64,000 nt of DNA from Shimia_B sp038527375 (GTDB lineage Bacteria; Pseudomonadota; Alphaproteobacteria; Rhodobacterales; Rhodobacteraceae), in the NCBI GenBank assembly GCA_038527375.1, contig JBCBFU010000004.1, positions 1-64,000 on the forward strand. Direction: 5' to 3'. Below are positions 26,609-35,617 of this stretch, piece by piece. Made by a program: the position numbers and the translations under genes. Below the pieces are notes generated by a model. The model was not told where the DNA came from. It was given only the letters and a program-made list of their open reading frames with translations, and searched no databases. Numbering within the stretch: the first letter of the stretch is position 1; every line of letters begins with the position of its first letter.

Positions 26609-26956
26609 GGAATTTCCCCCGGGTGGCAACACGAACCACTGCACCCCCATGCATGGCTCGTCCTTACCCTATGAGGTCGTCTCGAAACCTCCAAGAAAAA
26701 GCAGAAAATTAACCACACTTTGTGCACATTGCCTTCAACGCGCACAAATGCCGGGAAACAATAGGCCAAGCTTGCCCGGATTGTCGCAGTGCTGCGGAAG
26801 AAACGCCCATCAGAAACAGCCGCAGCGTGACGTTGCGTCAGTCCCATGGGCTGCGACCACATTGCACCCCCTGCGGATGCTTGCCGGAACTGCACCATCA
26901 CCGCTAAGGAAAAGCGTTGGCCGTTGCGCCATCTCAGTCGGGCAGGGAGACAACCG
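26609..26956. other. Divergent spacer between RTX gene and metY
   Basis: These 348 bases hold no convincing gene. The left part is AT-rich and should carry the RTX promoter. A dyad TTTGTGC-N16-GCACAAA lies at 26719-26748 and could be an operator. The right part leads to metY with a GGGAGA ribosome site at 26945-26950. I looked for a SAM-responsive riboswitch before metY and did not see one that fits a known consensus. Confidence 0.4.
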
Positions 26957-28267
26957 ATGGCAGATTACAAGTTCGACACGCTCAGCCTTCACGCGGGTCA
27001 ATCGCCGGACGCGCGCTTTGGATCGCGCGCCGTCCCGATCCACCAGACGACAAGCTACGTCTTCCCCGACACCGAAACGGCATCGGCGCTGTTCAACATG
27101 GAAATCGGTGGCCACATTTACTCGCGCTTGACCAACCCGACGGTCGCGGTCCTTGAACAACGTCTGGCCGCCCTAGACGGCGGCGTTGCCGCGGTCGCAA
27201 CGGCGTCCGGCATGTCCGCCCTTTTTGTGACCGTCCTCGCGCTGTGTTCGGCGGGCGATCATATCGTGTCGTCGTCCCAGATGTACGGCGCCAATATCAA
27301 CCTCTTCCAGCACACCCTGTCGCGATACGGCATCACCACGACCTTCGTGGCCCCGAACGATCCCGACGCGATCAAGACCGCGATCCAGCCCAACACGAAA
27401 ATGGTGTTTGGCGAGGTTATCGGGAACCCCGGTATGGACATCCTCGACGTGCCTGCCGTCGCCGCCATCACCAAAGAGGCGAATGTCCCGCTTGTGATCG
27501 ACGCCACGTTCAACACGCCATGGATGATCAAACCGATCCAGCACGGCGCAAACATCGTCATCCACTCGCTCACGAAATGGATGGGCGGACATGGCGTGGC
27601 GCTGGGCGGCGCGGTCATCGATGGGGGCAACTTTGACTGGGGCGCCACCCCGGGCAAGTTCCCAACTCTGACCGAACCGCATTTCGGCTATCAGGGCGTG
27701 AACCTGTGGGAAGAATTCGGCCCCGCGGCGTTCTCCACCCGTGTCCGGACCGAAGGCATGATGAACGCAGGTCCCTGCATGTCGCCCCAAAACGCCTTCT
27801 ACATCCTGCAAGGGTTGGAAACGCTACCGCTTCGCATGGAGCGGCACATGTCCAACACCGCCAAGATGTTGGAATTCCTGTCGAATCATGATCAGGTCGC
27901 GTGGGTAAAGCACCCGCAACTGACCGATCACCCGGACCACGAGACGGCAGTTAAACTCATGCCAAAGGGCCAGGGGTCGATCATCGCGATGGGCGTCAAA
28001 GGTGGGCGCGCCGCCTCTGCGGCTTTCATCGAAAGCGTCCAACTCGCCTCGCACCTGGCCAATGTGGGGGACGCCAAGACGCTGGTGATCCACCCGGGCT
28101 CGACCACCCATTCGCACCTCACCGCGGACGCGATGGAGGCTGCGGGTCTGACCGACGACATGGTCCGCGTCTCGGTGGGGCTCGAGGATTTCGACGACAT
28201 CGCAGCCGACTTCGGTCAAGCGCTCAAAGCGGCAAGCCGCGTTCAACCCCGGATGGCCGCAGAATGA
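26957..28267 (+). CDS. metY: O-acetylhomoserine sulfhydrylase, MetY type (436 aa)
   Basis: A PLP enzyme of the Cys/Met metabolism family, which replaces the acetyl group of O-acetylhomoserine with sulfide or methanethiol to give homocysteine or methionine. It shows SRLTNPTVAVLEQRLAALDGG, the PLP-lysine segment HSLTKWMGGHG and the C-terminal HPGSTTHSHL and RVSVGLED motifs. A length above 420 residues fits MetY rather than MetZ or cystathionine synthase. The start at 26957 follows GGGAGA. Its stop overlaps the start of the next hydrolase gene (ATGA). Confidence 0.92.
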   Translation: MADYKFDTLSLHAGQSPDARFGSRAVPIHQTTSYVFPDTETASALFNMEIGGHIYSRLTNPTVAVLEQRLAALDGGVAAVATASGMSALFVTVLALCSAGDHIVSSSQMYGANINLFQHTLSRYGITTTFVAPNDPDAIKTAIQPNTKMVFGEVIGNPGMDILDVPAVAAITKEANVPLVIDATFNTPWMIKPIQHGANIVIHSLTKWMGGHGVALGGAVIDGGNFDWGATPGKFPTLTEPHFGYQGVNLWEEFGPAAFSTRVRTEGMMNAGPCMSPQNAFYILQGLETLPLRMERHMSNTAKMLEFLSNHDQVAWVKHPQLTDHPDHETAVKLMPKGQGSIIAMGVKGGRAASAAFIESVQLASHLANVGDAKTLVIHPGSTTHSHLTADAMEAAGLTDDMVRVSVGLEDFDDIAADFGQALKAASRVQPRMAAE

Positions 28268-29082
28268 AGATCTACGCCACGCACCACGGCAAGTTTAACG
28301 AGGTCTTCGCCTCCACCGGCGGGCGCGACTTTGACCCAAAAGGTGAGGTGATCCTGTTCATCCACGGGTCGGGCCAGAACCACCTTGGATACATGCTGCA
28401 ACACCGCTTCCTCGCGAACCGCGGCTACCAGGTCATCACGCCCGATTTCCCGGGACACGGCCTCAGCGGGGGCGAGCCGCTCACCAGCATTGAAGACATG
28501 GCCAAATGGCTGGCCACCTTCATGGACGCCACCGGCATCACGTCTGCCCACATCGCGGGCCATTCCCAGGGCGGGCTCGTCGCGTTGGAATTCGCCGCGC
28601 GCTACCCCAAGCGCGTCCGCTCTGCCACCTTCATGGCCACGGCGCTGGCAATCCCGGTGAACGACTTCCTGCTTGGCATGGCCAAGGACAAGGAGCCAAA
28701 GGCCATCCGCGCCATGATGGACTGGGGACACGGTCCCACCGGCCATATCCACGATCACACGATGCCCGGCACGTCCCACATGGTCTTTGGTGGACAACTC
28801 ATGGCCTCCAACGCTCCTGGCGCGCTTTACGCCGACCTTTCCGCCTGCGCGGCGTATGATGGTGGCCCGGCTGCGGCGGAGCAGATCAAATGCCCGACGC
28901 TCTGCATCCTGTCGGGCCAGGACAAGATGACGCCCATCAAAGCAGGCCGCAAACTCCACGCGGCACTCGGCGGGGACCTCGTCGAGATTCCCCACGCCGG
29001 CCACATGTCGACCACCGAACAGCCCATGGACGTCAACCGCGCCCTCCGCGCCTTCCTCGACGCTCAGCGCGCCACCGCCTAG
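28264..29082 (+). CDS. Alpha/beta hydrolase coupled to metY (272 aa)
   Basis: An alpha/beta hydrolase with the HGSGQN oxyanion segment, the nucleophile elbow GHSQGG, an acid in LSGQDKMTP and the catalytic histidine in PHAGHMSTTEQP. No signal peptide is seen. The ATG overlaps the metY stop in an ATGA arrangement, so translation is coupled and a shared role is likely. It is too short and lacks the GGSxGG motif of homoserine acetyltransferase MetX, so it is not simply the missing acetylation step. The substrate is unknown. Confidence 0.8.
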   Translation: MKIYATHHGKFNEVFASTGGRDFDPKGEVILFIHGSGQNHLGYMLQHRFLANRGYQVITPDFPGHGLSGGEPLTSIEDMAKWLATFMDATGITSAHIAGHSQGGLVALEFAARYPKRVRSATFMATALAIPVNDFLLGMAKDKEPKAIRAMMDWGHGPTGHIHDHTMPGTSHMVFGGQLMASNAPGALYADLSACAAYDGGPAAAEQIKCPTLCILSGQDKMTPIKAGRKLHAALGGDLVEIPHAGHMSTTEQPMDVNRALRAFLDAQRATA

Positions 29083-29182
29083 CTTCATCTTTCCCAAAAG
29101 ACCCTCGCCCCCCCCGCCCCGGCAGTGGCCGAACGACCACGAGAGGGGGAGGCAAACCGAAACAAGACAAAGGGACGAGCCC

Positions 29183-31459
29183 ATGACCTTCAAGAACATC
29201 GCCGTCATCGGCGCCGGCACCATGGGCTCCGGCATCGCGGGCCAGATCGCCAACGCGGGCCACAACGTGCTGCTGCTCGATCTCACGACCGACGCAACGG
29301 ACTACGCGCTGCAACGGCTCAAGAAGTCCGATCCGCCTGCGCTGCATTCGAAAGACTGCCTGACCCGCATAAAAACCGGCACGATTTCGGATGATTTCGA
29401 CAAGCTTGCTGACTGTGACTGGATCGTCGAGGCCATCGTGGAACGCCTCGACCTCAAGCGCGATCTCTACAAACGGCTGGAAGAGACGGTCAGCAAAGAC
29501 TGCATCGTCACGTCGAATACGTCGACGATCCCGATCTCGCTCCTGACCGAAGGCCGCTCTGTCGACTTTCAGGAACGCTTCGCGATCACCCACTATTTCA
29601 ACCCGGTGCGCTACATGCGCCTCCTCGAACTCGTCCGCGGCGCCCACACCCGCGCCGACGTCATGGACCGCCTCGCCGACTACAACGACCGTATCCTCGG
29701 GAAAGGCGTGGTGCCTTGCAACGACACGCCCGGGTTCCTTGGCAACCGCGTTGGCGTCTTCGCGCTGCAGGTCGGAATGGACGAAGCCTTCAAACAGGGC
29801 CTGACGATCGAGGAAGCCGACTCCATCATGGGCCGCCCCATGGGCATCCCAAAGACCGGCGTCTTTGGCCTCTATGACCTGATCGGGGTGGACCTGATGT
29901 CTGACGTGGTGGACACGCTGGGCGACATCCTCCCCGAGGATGACCCGTTCCACGCTGTGGGTCGGTCAAACAACCCCGCAAAACCGCTCATCGACCGCAT
30001 GATCGCCGATGGCTTTACCGGCGAGAAATCCGGCAAAGGTGGGTTCTACCGCGAGGATGAGGCCTCGAACCTCGATGGCTCCTTGCGCCCGCGGGTGACC
30101 GATCTTCCGCCCAAGGCGCAACACGCCGCCGAGCAAATGGCCGCGAACGAGGAAACGCTGACCGACCTTATCAAAGGCCGCGACGCGCAAACCAAATTCG
30201 CCCGCAACGTGCTGGGCCGCGTTTTGGCTTATGCCTCCGCTCTGATCCCCGACGTGACCCGCACGCCCCAAGACATCGACGACGCGATGAAGATGGGCTT
30301 CAACTGGGTCCGCGGCCCGTTTGAGATGATCGATGCGCTCGGGGCCGACACGGTGGCGACCCTGGCCTCCGAGGCTGGTGCCGAGGTTCCCGCGATTCTG
30401 AACGACACCGCGCCGTTCTACGCGGTCCAAGACGGCACGCTCATGGTGCGCACCGCCGACGGCTACGCGCCCGTGCAACTGCCCGAGGGCACCATCCGCT
30501 TCTCGCTCCTGCGCAAAACGCTGACGCCCATGGCCACGAACCGCGCGGCCTCGCTCTGGGATCTCGACGGCATCCGCCTGATCGAATGGCACTCCAAGGC
30601 CAACGCGCTGACCGCCGACTCAATGGAAATGGTGCACAAGGCCGCCGAGGACCCCGGTCGCGGCATCCTCGTCCATAACGACGCCCAACACTATTCGGCA
30701 GGCGTCGACCTCAACCGCTTCGCCGCCTTCATCGAAGCCGAGGATTGGGAGGGCATGGACGCCTTCCTCAACGACTTCCAGCAGGCGGTGCGCAAGTTGA
30801 AATACACCGAGGTTCCGGTCATCGGCGCGCCTTCGGGGCTCGCGCTTGGTGGTGGGTTCGAGGTGTTGATGCACTGCGACGCCCTGCTCAGCCACGCGAA
30901 TTCCGTCCTCGGCCTCGTTGAGGCCGGCGTGGGCGTTGTGCCCGGCGGCGGCGGCGTCAAGGAAACCATGCACCGCTGGCTCACCGCCACCGGCGACGCC
31001 GAGAAGGCCGCGTGGGAGACCTGGATGCAGATCGGCTATGGCAAGACCGGCCCATCGCCGGAGCAAGCCGAGCCGCTTCAATACTTCCAGCCTGAGCGTG
31101 ACGGCGCGGTCATGAACCGTGACAAACTGATCGCTGAGGCCACGGCGCGCATCGAAAACTGGGGGCCTTACACACCCAAGGCAGAGCCGACGTTTACCCT
31201 GCCCGGTCGCGGCATCCTTCAGCACATGGAGGACTTCATGGACCAAGGCCTCGCCAAAGGCTGGTTCACGCCCCACAACAAGACCACCGCCATGGAGATT
31301 GCGACGATCGTCGTGAACACCGACGGCGATGGGCCGATCACGGTGAGCGAACAAGACATGTACGACCGCGAACGGGCGGCCTTCCTGCGTCTGGCCAAGA
31401 CGCCGGAAACCAAAGCGCGCATCAACGGGATGCTCGCGGGGGACCCGATTGACAACTAA
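29183..31459 (+). CDS. 3-hydroxyacyl-CoA dehydrogenase / enoyl-CoA hydratase (758 aa)
   Basis: A bifunctional beta-oxidation enzyme with reversed domain order compared with FadB. The NAD-binding domain is first (VIGAGTMGSGIAGQIANAG), followed by the HAD C-terminal domains (YFNPVRYMRLLELV; NDTPGFLGNRVGVF), and the crotonase domain is last, at about residues 480-720 (LALGGGFEVLMHCD; EAGVGVVPGGGGVKE). It hydrates enoyl-CoA and oxidises the hydroxyacyl-CoA. AAGGGACGAG precedes the start. It lies 100 bases after the hydrolase gene and no thiolase is adjacent. A terminator follows. Confidence 0.9.
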   Translation: MTFKNIAVIGAGTMGSGIAGQIANAGHNVLLLDLTTDATDYALQRLKKSDPPALHSKDCLTRIKTGTISDDFDKLADCDWIVEAIVERLDLKRDLYKRLEETVSKDCIVTSNTSTIPISLLTEGRSVDFQERFAITHYFNPVRYMRLLELVRGAHTRADVMDRLADYNDRILGKGVVPCNDTPGFLGNRVGVFALQVGMDEAFKQGLTIEEADSIMGRPMGIPKTGVFGLYDLIGVDLMSDVVDTLGDILPEDDPFHAVGRSNNPAKPLIDRMIADGFTGEKSGKGGFYREDEASNLDGSLRPRVTDLPPKAQHAAEQMAANEETLTDLIKGRDAQTKFARNVLGRVLAYASALIPDVTRTPQDIDDAMKMGFNWVRGPFEMIDALGADTVATLASEAGAEVPAILNDTAPFYAVQDGTLMVRTADGYAPVQLPEGTIRFSLLRKTLTPMATNRAASLWDLDGIRLIEWHSKANALTADSMEMVHKAAEDPGRGILVHNDAQHYSAGVDLNRFAAFIEAEDWEGMDAFLNDFQQAVRKLKYTEVPVIGAPSGLALGGGFEVLMHCDALLSHANSVLGLVEAGVGVVPGGGGVKETMHRWLTATGDAEKAAWETWMQIGYGKTGPSPEQAEPLQYFQPERDGAVMNRDKLIAEATARIENWGPYTPKAEPTFTLPGRGILQHMEDFMDQGLAKGWFTPHNKTTAMEIATIVVNTDGDGPITVSEQDMYDRERAAFLRLAKTPETKARINGMLAGDPIDN

Positions 31460-31524
31460 GGCTTTGAGAGGCGGCGAGAGCCGCTGCCTCTCGCGCTCTC
31501 CGGAGTGTTTCCAGAAAGATGAAG

Positions 31525-31553
31525 GGGGCGCCGAAACCTTGGCGCCCCTCTTT
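31525..31553 (+). terminator. Terminator after the beta-oxidation gene
   Basis: GGGGCGCC (31525-31532) and GGCGCCCC (31541-31548) form an 8-bp GC stem with an 8-base loop, followed by TCTTTC. It lies between convergent genes and serves the plus-strand gene best. Confidence 0.7.
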
Positions 31554-31565
31554 CGTGCGATCCGG

Positions 31566-32867
31566 TCAGTCGGCGGTCAGGTCGAACTCTTCTTCGGGGA
31601 AGTATTTTTCGAGCCGGATATCTGCCGTCCGTGCGTGTCCTTCCATACCTTCAAGGCGTGAAATACGCGCGGTGGCGACCGCCACGGGCTTGGCGGCGGC
31701 GCGCGTGGCGCGTTGCCACGTGACGGTCTTCATGAACTTGTGCACGGACAGCCCGCCCGTGTAGCGCGCCGCACCCGAGGTCGGCAAAACGTGGTTGGGG
31801 CCACTCGATTTATCGCCAAATGCAACGGTCGTCTCTTCACCAAGGAAGAGTGAGCCATAGGACGTCAAGCGCGCCAGCCACCAATCGAGGTCGGCGGCCT
31901 GAACATGCAGATGTTCGGGCGCGTAGAGGTCTGATGTCGCGGCCATCTCCTCGCGATCCGCACAGAGCATAACCTCGCCATAGTCGCGCCACGCGGCGGT
32001 GGCGTTGTCGCGGTTAAGCTCGGGCAATTCCGCGATCAGTTGCGGGACAAGCTCCATCACCTTTTCCGCGAGGGGGCGGTGATCTGTGACCAGCCAAACG
32101 GGCGAGTTGTACCCGTGTTCGGCCTGCCCCACCAAATCCCACGCGACGAAATAGGGATCGGCGTCCGCATCCGCGAGGATCAGCGAATTGGTGGGACCTG
32201 CGAACATGTCAATCCCCACCTGACCGAAGAGGATGCGCTTGGCCTCGGCCACGAACTGATTGCCGGGGCCCACGAGGATATCGCATTTCGGCAGACCAAA
32301 GAAGCCGTGGGCCATGGAGGCCACTGCCTGCACACCGCCCATATTCAGGATCGCGTCCGCGCCGCAGTAGTTCATAGCGTAGAGGATCGGCGCCGGGATG
32401 CCTTCGCCCGGCCGTGGCGGCGAGCAGGCCGTCACGTGGCGAACGCCTGCAACCCGCGCCGTCGTCACGGTCATGATCGCGCTTGCGATGTGCGAATAGC
32501 GCCCGCCGGGGACGTAGCAGCCCGCCGCGTCCATCGGTATCTGGCGCTGACCGGCCATGAGGCCAGGGATGACCTCAAGTTCTGTATCCTGAACGGTCGC
32601 CCGCTGTGCTTCGGCGAAGCGGCGCACGTTGTCATGGGCAAATCGGATATCGTCCTTGAGCTTTTGCGGCAGCAGCTCTTCGGCTGCGGCAATCTGATCA
32701 GCCGTGACCAGAGCGGGCCCGTCCCACTTGTCGAATTGCTCTGCCAGCGCCATCGCCTTGGCCTCGCCTTCGGCCGCGATGTCGCTGAGAAGTCCGCGCA
32801 CGAGCGCGCGCACGTCACCTTGATCTGTCGTCTCGTGGCGCGGGGCCTGTTTGAGGTATTCCATCAT
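31566..32867 (-). CDS. hpsN: Sulfopropanediol 3-dehydrogenase, HpsN type (433 aa)
   Basis: A histidinol-dehydrogenase-fold protein that matches HpsN rather than HisD: VPIDAAGCYVPGGRYSHIASAI-like segments, VGPGNQFVAEAKR, SQAEHGYNSPVWLVTD-like text, and SGAARYTGGLSVHKFMK. HpsN oxidises 2,3-dihydroxypropane-1-sulfonate (DHPS) to 3-sulfolactate with NAD. No histidine genes are nearby, while the operon neighbours are a racemase-family gene and cuyA. It is the last gene of the operon, 15 bases after the racemase. GGGAG precedes the tandem ATGs at 32867. The other usual hps genes are not in the window. Confidence 0.88.
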   Translation of the reverse strand: MMEYLKQAPRHETTDQGDVRALVRGLLSDIAAEGEAKAMALAEQFDKWDGPALVTADQIAAAEELLPQKLKDDIRFAHDNVRRFAEAQRATVQDTELEVIPGLMAGQRQIPMDAAGCYVPGGRYSHIASAIMTVTTARVAGVRHVTACSPPRPGEGIPAPILYAMNYCGADAILNMGGVQAVASMAHGFFGLPKCDILVGPGNQFVAEAKRILFGQVGIDMFAGPTNSLILADADADPYFVAWDLVGQAEHGYNSPVWLVTDHRPLAEKVMELVPQLIAELPELNRDNATAAWRDYGEVMLCADREEMAATSDLYAPEHLHVQAADLDWWLARLTSYGSLFLGEETTVAFGDKSSGPNHVLPTSGAARYTGGLSVHKFMKTVTWQRATRAAAKPVAVATARISRLEGMEGHARTADIRLEKYFPEEEFDLTAD

Positions 32868-32882
32868 CCGTCTCCCAACATG

Positions 32883-33548
32883 TCAGCCCGCGGCAGTCGC
32901 AAAGGCCACAATCTCTTGAACAAGGGCATCGAGTGCATCGACCTGAACCCCCGGCGCCGCGTGGGGCGCCAAAAGTGAAAACTCGGTACAGGCGATCACC
33001 TGCACATCACTGCCGACCTGTGCACTGAGGCGGTGGAAGGCGGCCTGCGCTTCGGCATCCGGGCCGCGTGCTTTGACATGGCGGATCAGGTCCAGCGCCG
33101 CATCGGCCTTCGGATGGCGGATCGTGGCCCCCCGCGTAGCCAAGGCTGCGTCGTACAGTCCGATCTGCGCGACGGCGGGGCTTGCCAGAAGCGCAACCTC
33201 GGCGCCGTGGGGTACGTGTGCCGCCGCGATATCGACCATATCCAGAAAGGGGATGTCGACCGCATCGCGCACGGCATCGGCATAGTGATGCGCAGTATTG
33301 CACGCCATTGCGAGCGCCTGCGCGCCTGCGCCTTGCAGCCTGCGGGCCATATCCGCGAGGACCGGTGCGGGGTCCTCTCCGTCACCCTCGATCAACCGCG
33401 CAATGCGCGACGGCACCTGGGGGTTCTGGTCCACCATCAAGGGCACGTGATCGCGGTCATCTTGGGCAGGCACGGCGGCCATGACGCGCGCCATCAGGTC
33501 CAGCGTCGCCGCTGGCCCCATGCCCCCCAATATGCCCACCATACGCAT
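32883..33548 (-). CDS. Asp/Glu racemase-family protein, possible cysteate racemase (221 aa)
   Basis: A PLP-independent aspartate/glutamate racemase-family protein. It begins VGILGGMGPAATLDLM, and the two catalytic cysteines are seen in ALAMACNTAHH and VIACTEFSLL. The family interconverts D- and L-amino acids with an acidic side chain. Here it sits between cuyA (9 bases) and hpsN (15 bases). L-cysteate is the sulfonate analogue of aspartate, so racemising D-cysteate to feed CuyA is a reasonable inference. Aspartate racemase activity is the alternative. Confidence 0.85.
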   Translation of the reverse strand: MRMVGILGGMGPAATLDLMARVMAAVPAQDDRDHVPLMVDQNPQVPSRIARLIEGDGEDPAPVLADMARRLQGAGAQALAMACNTAHHYADAVRDAVDIPFLDMVDIAAAHVPHGAEVALLASPAVAQIGLYDAALATRGATIRHPKADAALDLIRHVKARGPDAEAQAAFHRLSAQVGSDVQVIACTEFSLLAPHAAPGVQVDALDALVQEIVAFATAAG

Positions 33549-33557
33549 CGTCTGACC

Positions 33558-34580
33558 CTAGCCGACGCTGACGCGGCGATCGGTGTGATCGAAGGCGAAA
33601 TCATAGCCAAAGAGCCCGACCGACCCACCGGTATGCAGGAACACGACGCGTTCGCCCTTTTTGAAATGCCCCTTGCGGCAGAGATCAATCAGGCCAGCCG
33701 CCCCTTTGGCCGAATAGACCGGATCAAGGAGGATGCCCTCAAGTTCGGCAAACATGCGGATCGCCTCGATCCCGCTTTCCGTGGGCAAGCCATAGCCTTC
33801 GCCGACGTAATCGGTATTTGCGCGAACCATGTCGCGGGTCACGACGCCGGGCATTCCCATCTTTTCAGCAGTCTTGACGGCAAGATCGTAGACCATCTGT
33901 TCCTGTTTGGGCTGCGGCGCGCGGGTCCCCACACCCAAGAGCGGGATTTGCGCGTTCATCGCGGCAAGCCCGGTCACGAGCCCCGCCTGCGTACCGCTGG
34001 ACCCGGTGGCGTGGGTGATGTGGTCGATCTTGAGGGAGCGGTCATTGGCCTGACCCAAAAGCTCGAACGCGCAGTTCACATAACCCAACGCGCCCGTGGC
34101 GTTCGAACCGCCTCCCGGGATAGTGTAGACCTTGTGACCCTCGGCGCGCTTGACCTCCGCCGCCCGCTCCATCTCTCCCGGCATGTCGTGGCCGCCGGGA
34201 AATTTCTGCGTGGTGGCCCCGTGCAGGTGGTCGAGCAGGACGTTGCCGTTGTCGTTGTAATTGGCGTTGTTATAGCCCGTGCGATCCTCCAGCAGGATAT
34301 GGCACTTCATGCCCAGACGGGCAGCAAAGGCTGCGGTCTGGCGCGCATGGTTCGACTGCGTCGCACCCTGGGTCATGACCATATCGGCGCCTTCGGCCTC
34401 TGCCTCGGCAAAGAGGAATTCCAGCTTGCGGGTCTTGTTTCCGCCCGACGACATGCCGGTGCAATCGTCGCGCTTGATCCAAATTTCAGGCCCTCCCAAT
34501 TCAGCCGACAGGCGTGGCATGGGCTCAAGCGGTGTGGGCAAATGGGCGAGGTGCAGACGGGGGAAGCGGGCCAGATGCAT
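33558..34580 (-). CDS. cuyA: L-cysteate sulfo-lyase (340 aa)
   Basis: A PLP-dependent enzyme of the D-cysteine desulfhydrase/ACC-deaminase family that converts L-cysteate to pyruvate, ammonium and sulfite. The N-terminus MHLARFPRLHLAHLPTPLEP, the PLP-lysine motif GGNKTRKLEFL and GATQSNHARQTAAFAARLG agree with CuyA of Ruegeria and Paracoccus as I know it. The start at 34580 follows AAAGGA. It is the first gene of the cuyA-racemase-hpsN operon and is divergent from a LysR regulator. The sulfite formed could be oxidised by SoeABC encoded downstream. Confidence 0.88.
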   Translation of the reverse strand: MHLARFPRLHLAHLPTPLEPMPRLSAELGGPEIWIKRDDCTGMSSGGNKTRKLEFLFAEAEAEGADMVMTQGATQSNHARQTAAFAARLGMKCHILLEDRTGYNNANYNDNGNVLLDHLHGATTQKFPGGHDMPGEMERAAEVKRAEGHKVYTIPGGGSNATGALGYVNCAFELLGQANDRSLKIDHITHATGSSGTQAGLVTGLAAMNAQIPLLGVGTRAPQPKQEQMVYDLAVKTAEKMGMPGVVTRDMVRANTDYVGEGYGLPTESGIEAIRMFAELEGILLDPVYSAKGAAGLIDLCRKGHFKKGERVVFLHTGGSVGLFGYDFAFDHTDRRVSVG

Positions 34581-34632
34581 GGATGATCCTTTCAGGGGCA
34601 AACTTGCTTGCTGCGACAGTATAGGGCTGGAT

Positions 34633-34655
34633 TTTTCGGCGCAAATGCGAAAAAC
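34633..34655. promoter_or_regulatory. Inverted repeat in cuyA/LysR spacer
   Basis: TTTTTCG (34633-34639) and CGAAAAA (34649-34655) form a perfect 7-bp dyad with a 9-base spacer, halfway between the divergent cuyA and LysR genes. Size and place suit a LysR recognition site. Confidence 0.5.
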
Positions 34656-34696
34656 CGGCCTTAACTTACCAATTTCTGCAATTTATGAGGCGCGGT

Positions 34697-35560
34697 ATGC
34701 GTTTGGAATGGCTCGAAGATATCCTCGCGGTGGTCGACAGCGGATCGTTTTCGGATGCCGCCGATCAGCGCGGGCTGACGCAGTCGGCCTTCTCACGCCG
34801 AATCCGCATGATCGAAGATAGCGTGGGGGTCGAACTCTTTGACCGTTCACGTAAACCCGTCCAGCTGTCGCCCGCCACGGCGGCGCAGGAAACGCGGCTG
34901 CGTGACCTTGCTTCAGAACTTCGCACCCTCACCAACGATCTGCGCAGCCAACAGGCCAGCGCACAGCGCCACATCGCCATTGTGGCGCAGCATGCCATCG
35001 CCACCAGCCATGCGCCCCGCGTGGTGCGCGATCTGGTCGACAGTGGCGGGCTGTCGGTGCGTCTGCGGTCAGCCAATCTGGATGAATGCTACGCGATGCT
35101 CCTGACCCATGGCGCGTTCATCGCGCTGGCCTATCGCACGGATACCGATCCGCCCATGGCGCGGTCCGACATGTTCACCGTTTTGGATCTGGGCGTCGAA
35201 CATCTGATCCCGGTGGCCGCGCCGGATTTCCCCGCCACCGGGCGCGATTGCGTGGCCTACCCAAAGGACGCCTATCTGGGCCAGATTTGCGAACGCGAAC
35301 TACTTCCGGGGCTGGGCGCCACGAAACGGGCCGAAACCTCGCTGACGACGGCCGCGCTTGAACTCGCGCGGGCGGGTGTTGGGTTCGCCTGGGTGCCCGC
35401 CTCGTTGGCCGAGGCGCACATCCATGGCCGGACGCTCAAACGTCTTGTGGGTTTGCCGCAATTGACGTTGCGGTTGACGGCCACCCGGTTGACCCAGGAT
35501 GCCACCCCGGCCGAAGCCGTCGCCTGGGACCGCCTGTGTGCCATGGCGAAAGCCCAATAG
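34697..35560 (+). CDS. cuyR: LysR-family regulator next to cuyA (287 aa)
   Basis: A LysR protein with an N-terminal winged HTH (LEWLEDILAVVDSGSFSDAADQRGLTQSAFSRRI) and an effector domain. It is divergent from the cuyA operon and is the likely cysteate- or sulfonate-responsive regulator, hence the tentative name cuyR. I prefer the ATG at 34697, which has GAGG at 34687-34690. The ATG at 34685 would add four residues. The effector domain is slightly atypical in its second half, so no ligand can be read from it. Confidence 0.83.
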   Translation: MRLEWLEDILAVVDSGSFSDAADQRGLTQSAFSRRIRMIEDSVGVELFDRSRKPVQLSPATAAQETRLRDLASELRTLTNDLRSQQASAQRHIAIVAQHAIATSHAPRVVRDLVDSGGLSVRLRSANLDECYAMLLTHGAFIALAYRTDTDPPMARSDMFTVLDLGVEHLIPVAAPDFPATGRDCVAYPKDAYLGQICERELLPGLGATKRAETSLTTAALELARAGVGFAWVPASLAEAHIHGRTLKRLVGLPQLTLRLTATRLTQDATPAEAVAWDRLCAMAKAQ

Positions 35561-35590
35561 AAAAAGGCCCGGACACCGCGCCCGGGCCTT
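35561..35590 (-). terminator. Terminator at the end of tauC
   Basis: AAGGCCCGG (35564-35572) pairs with CCGGGCCTT (35582-35590). On the minus strand the stem is followed by TTTTT (35565-35561), a good rho-independent terminator for tauABC. It lies directly after the convergent LysR stop and may also slow plus-strand transcripts. Confidence 0.75.
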
Positions 35591-35617
35591 GTGATTGTGT
35601 TCTGCGTCAGCGCCGGG

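Noticed and set aside
26820..26956. Possible SAM riboswitch before metY
   Set aside because: CGCTAAGG near 26910 recalls the end of SAM-II, but the expected GTGATTTG-type loop and pairing are missing, so no call is made. A covariance-model search (SAM-II, SAM-V, SAM/SAH) would decide.
28264..29082. Annotation as homoserine O-acetyltransferase MetX because of its place after metY
   Set aside because: It is about 100 residues too short and has GHSQGG, not the GGSxGG-type nucleophile region of MetX.
31566..32867. Annotation as histidinol dehydrogenase (HisD)
   Set aside because: The fold is shared, but sequence features fit HpsN and the operon holds cuyA and a racemase rather than histidine genes.
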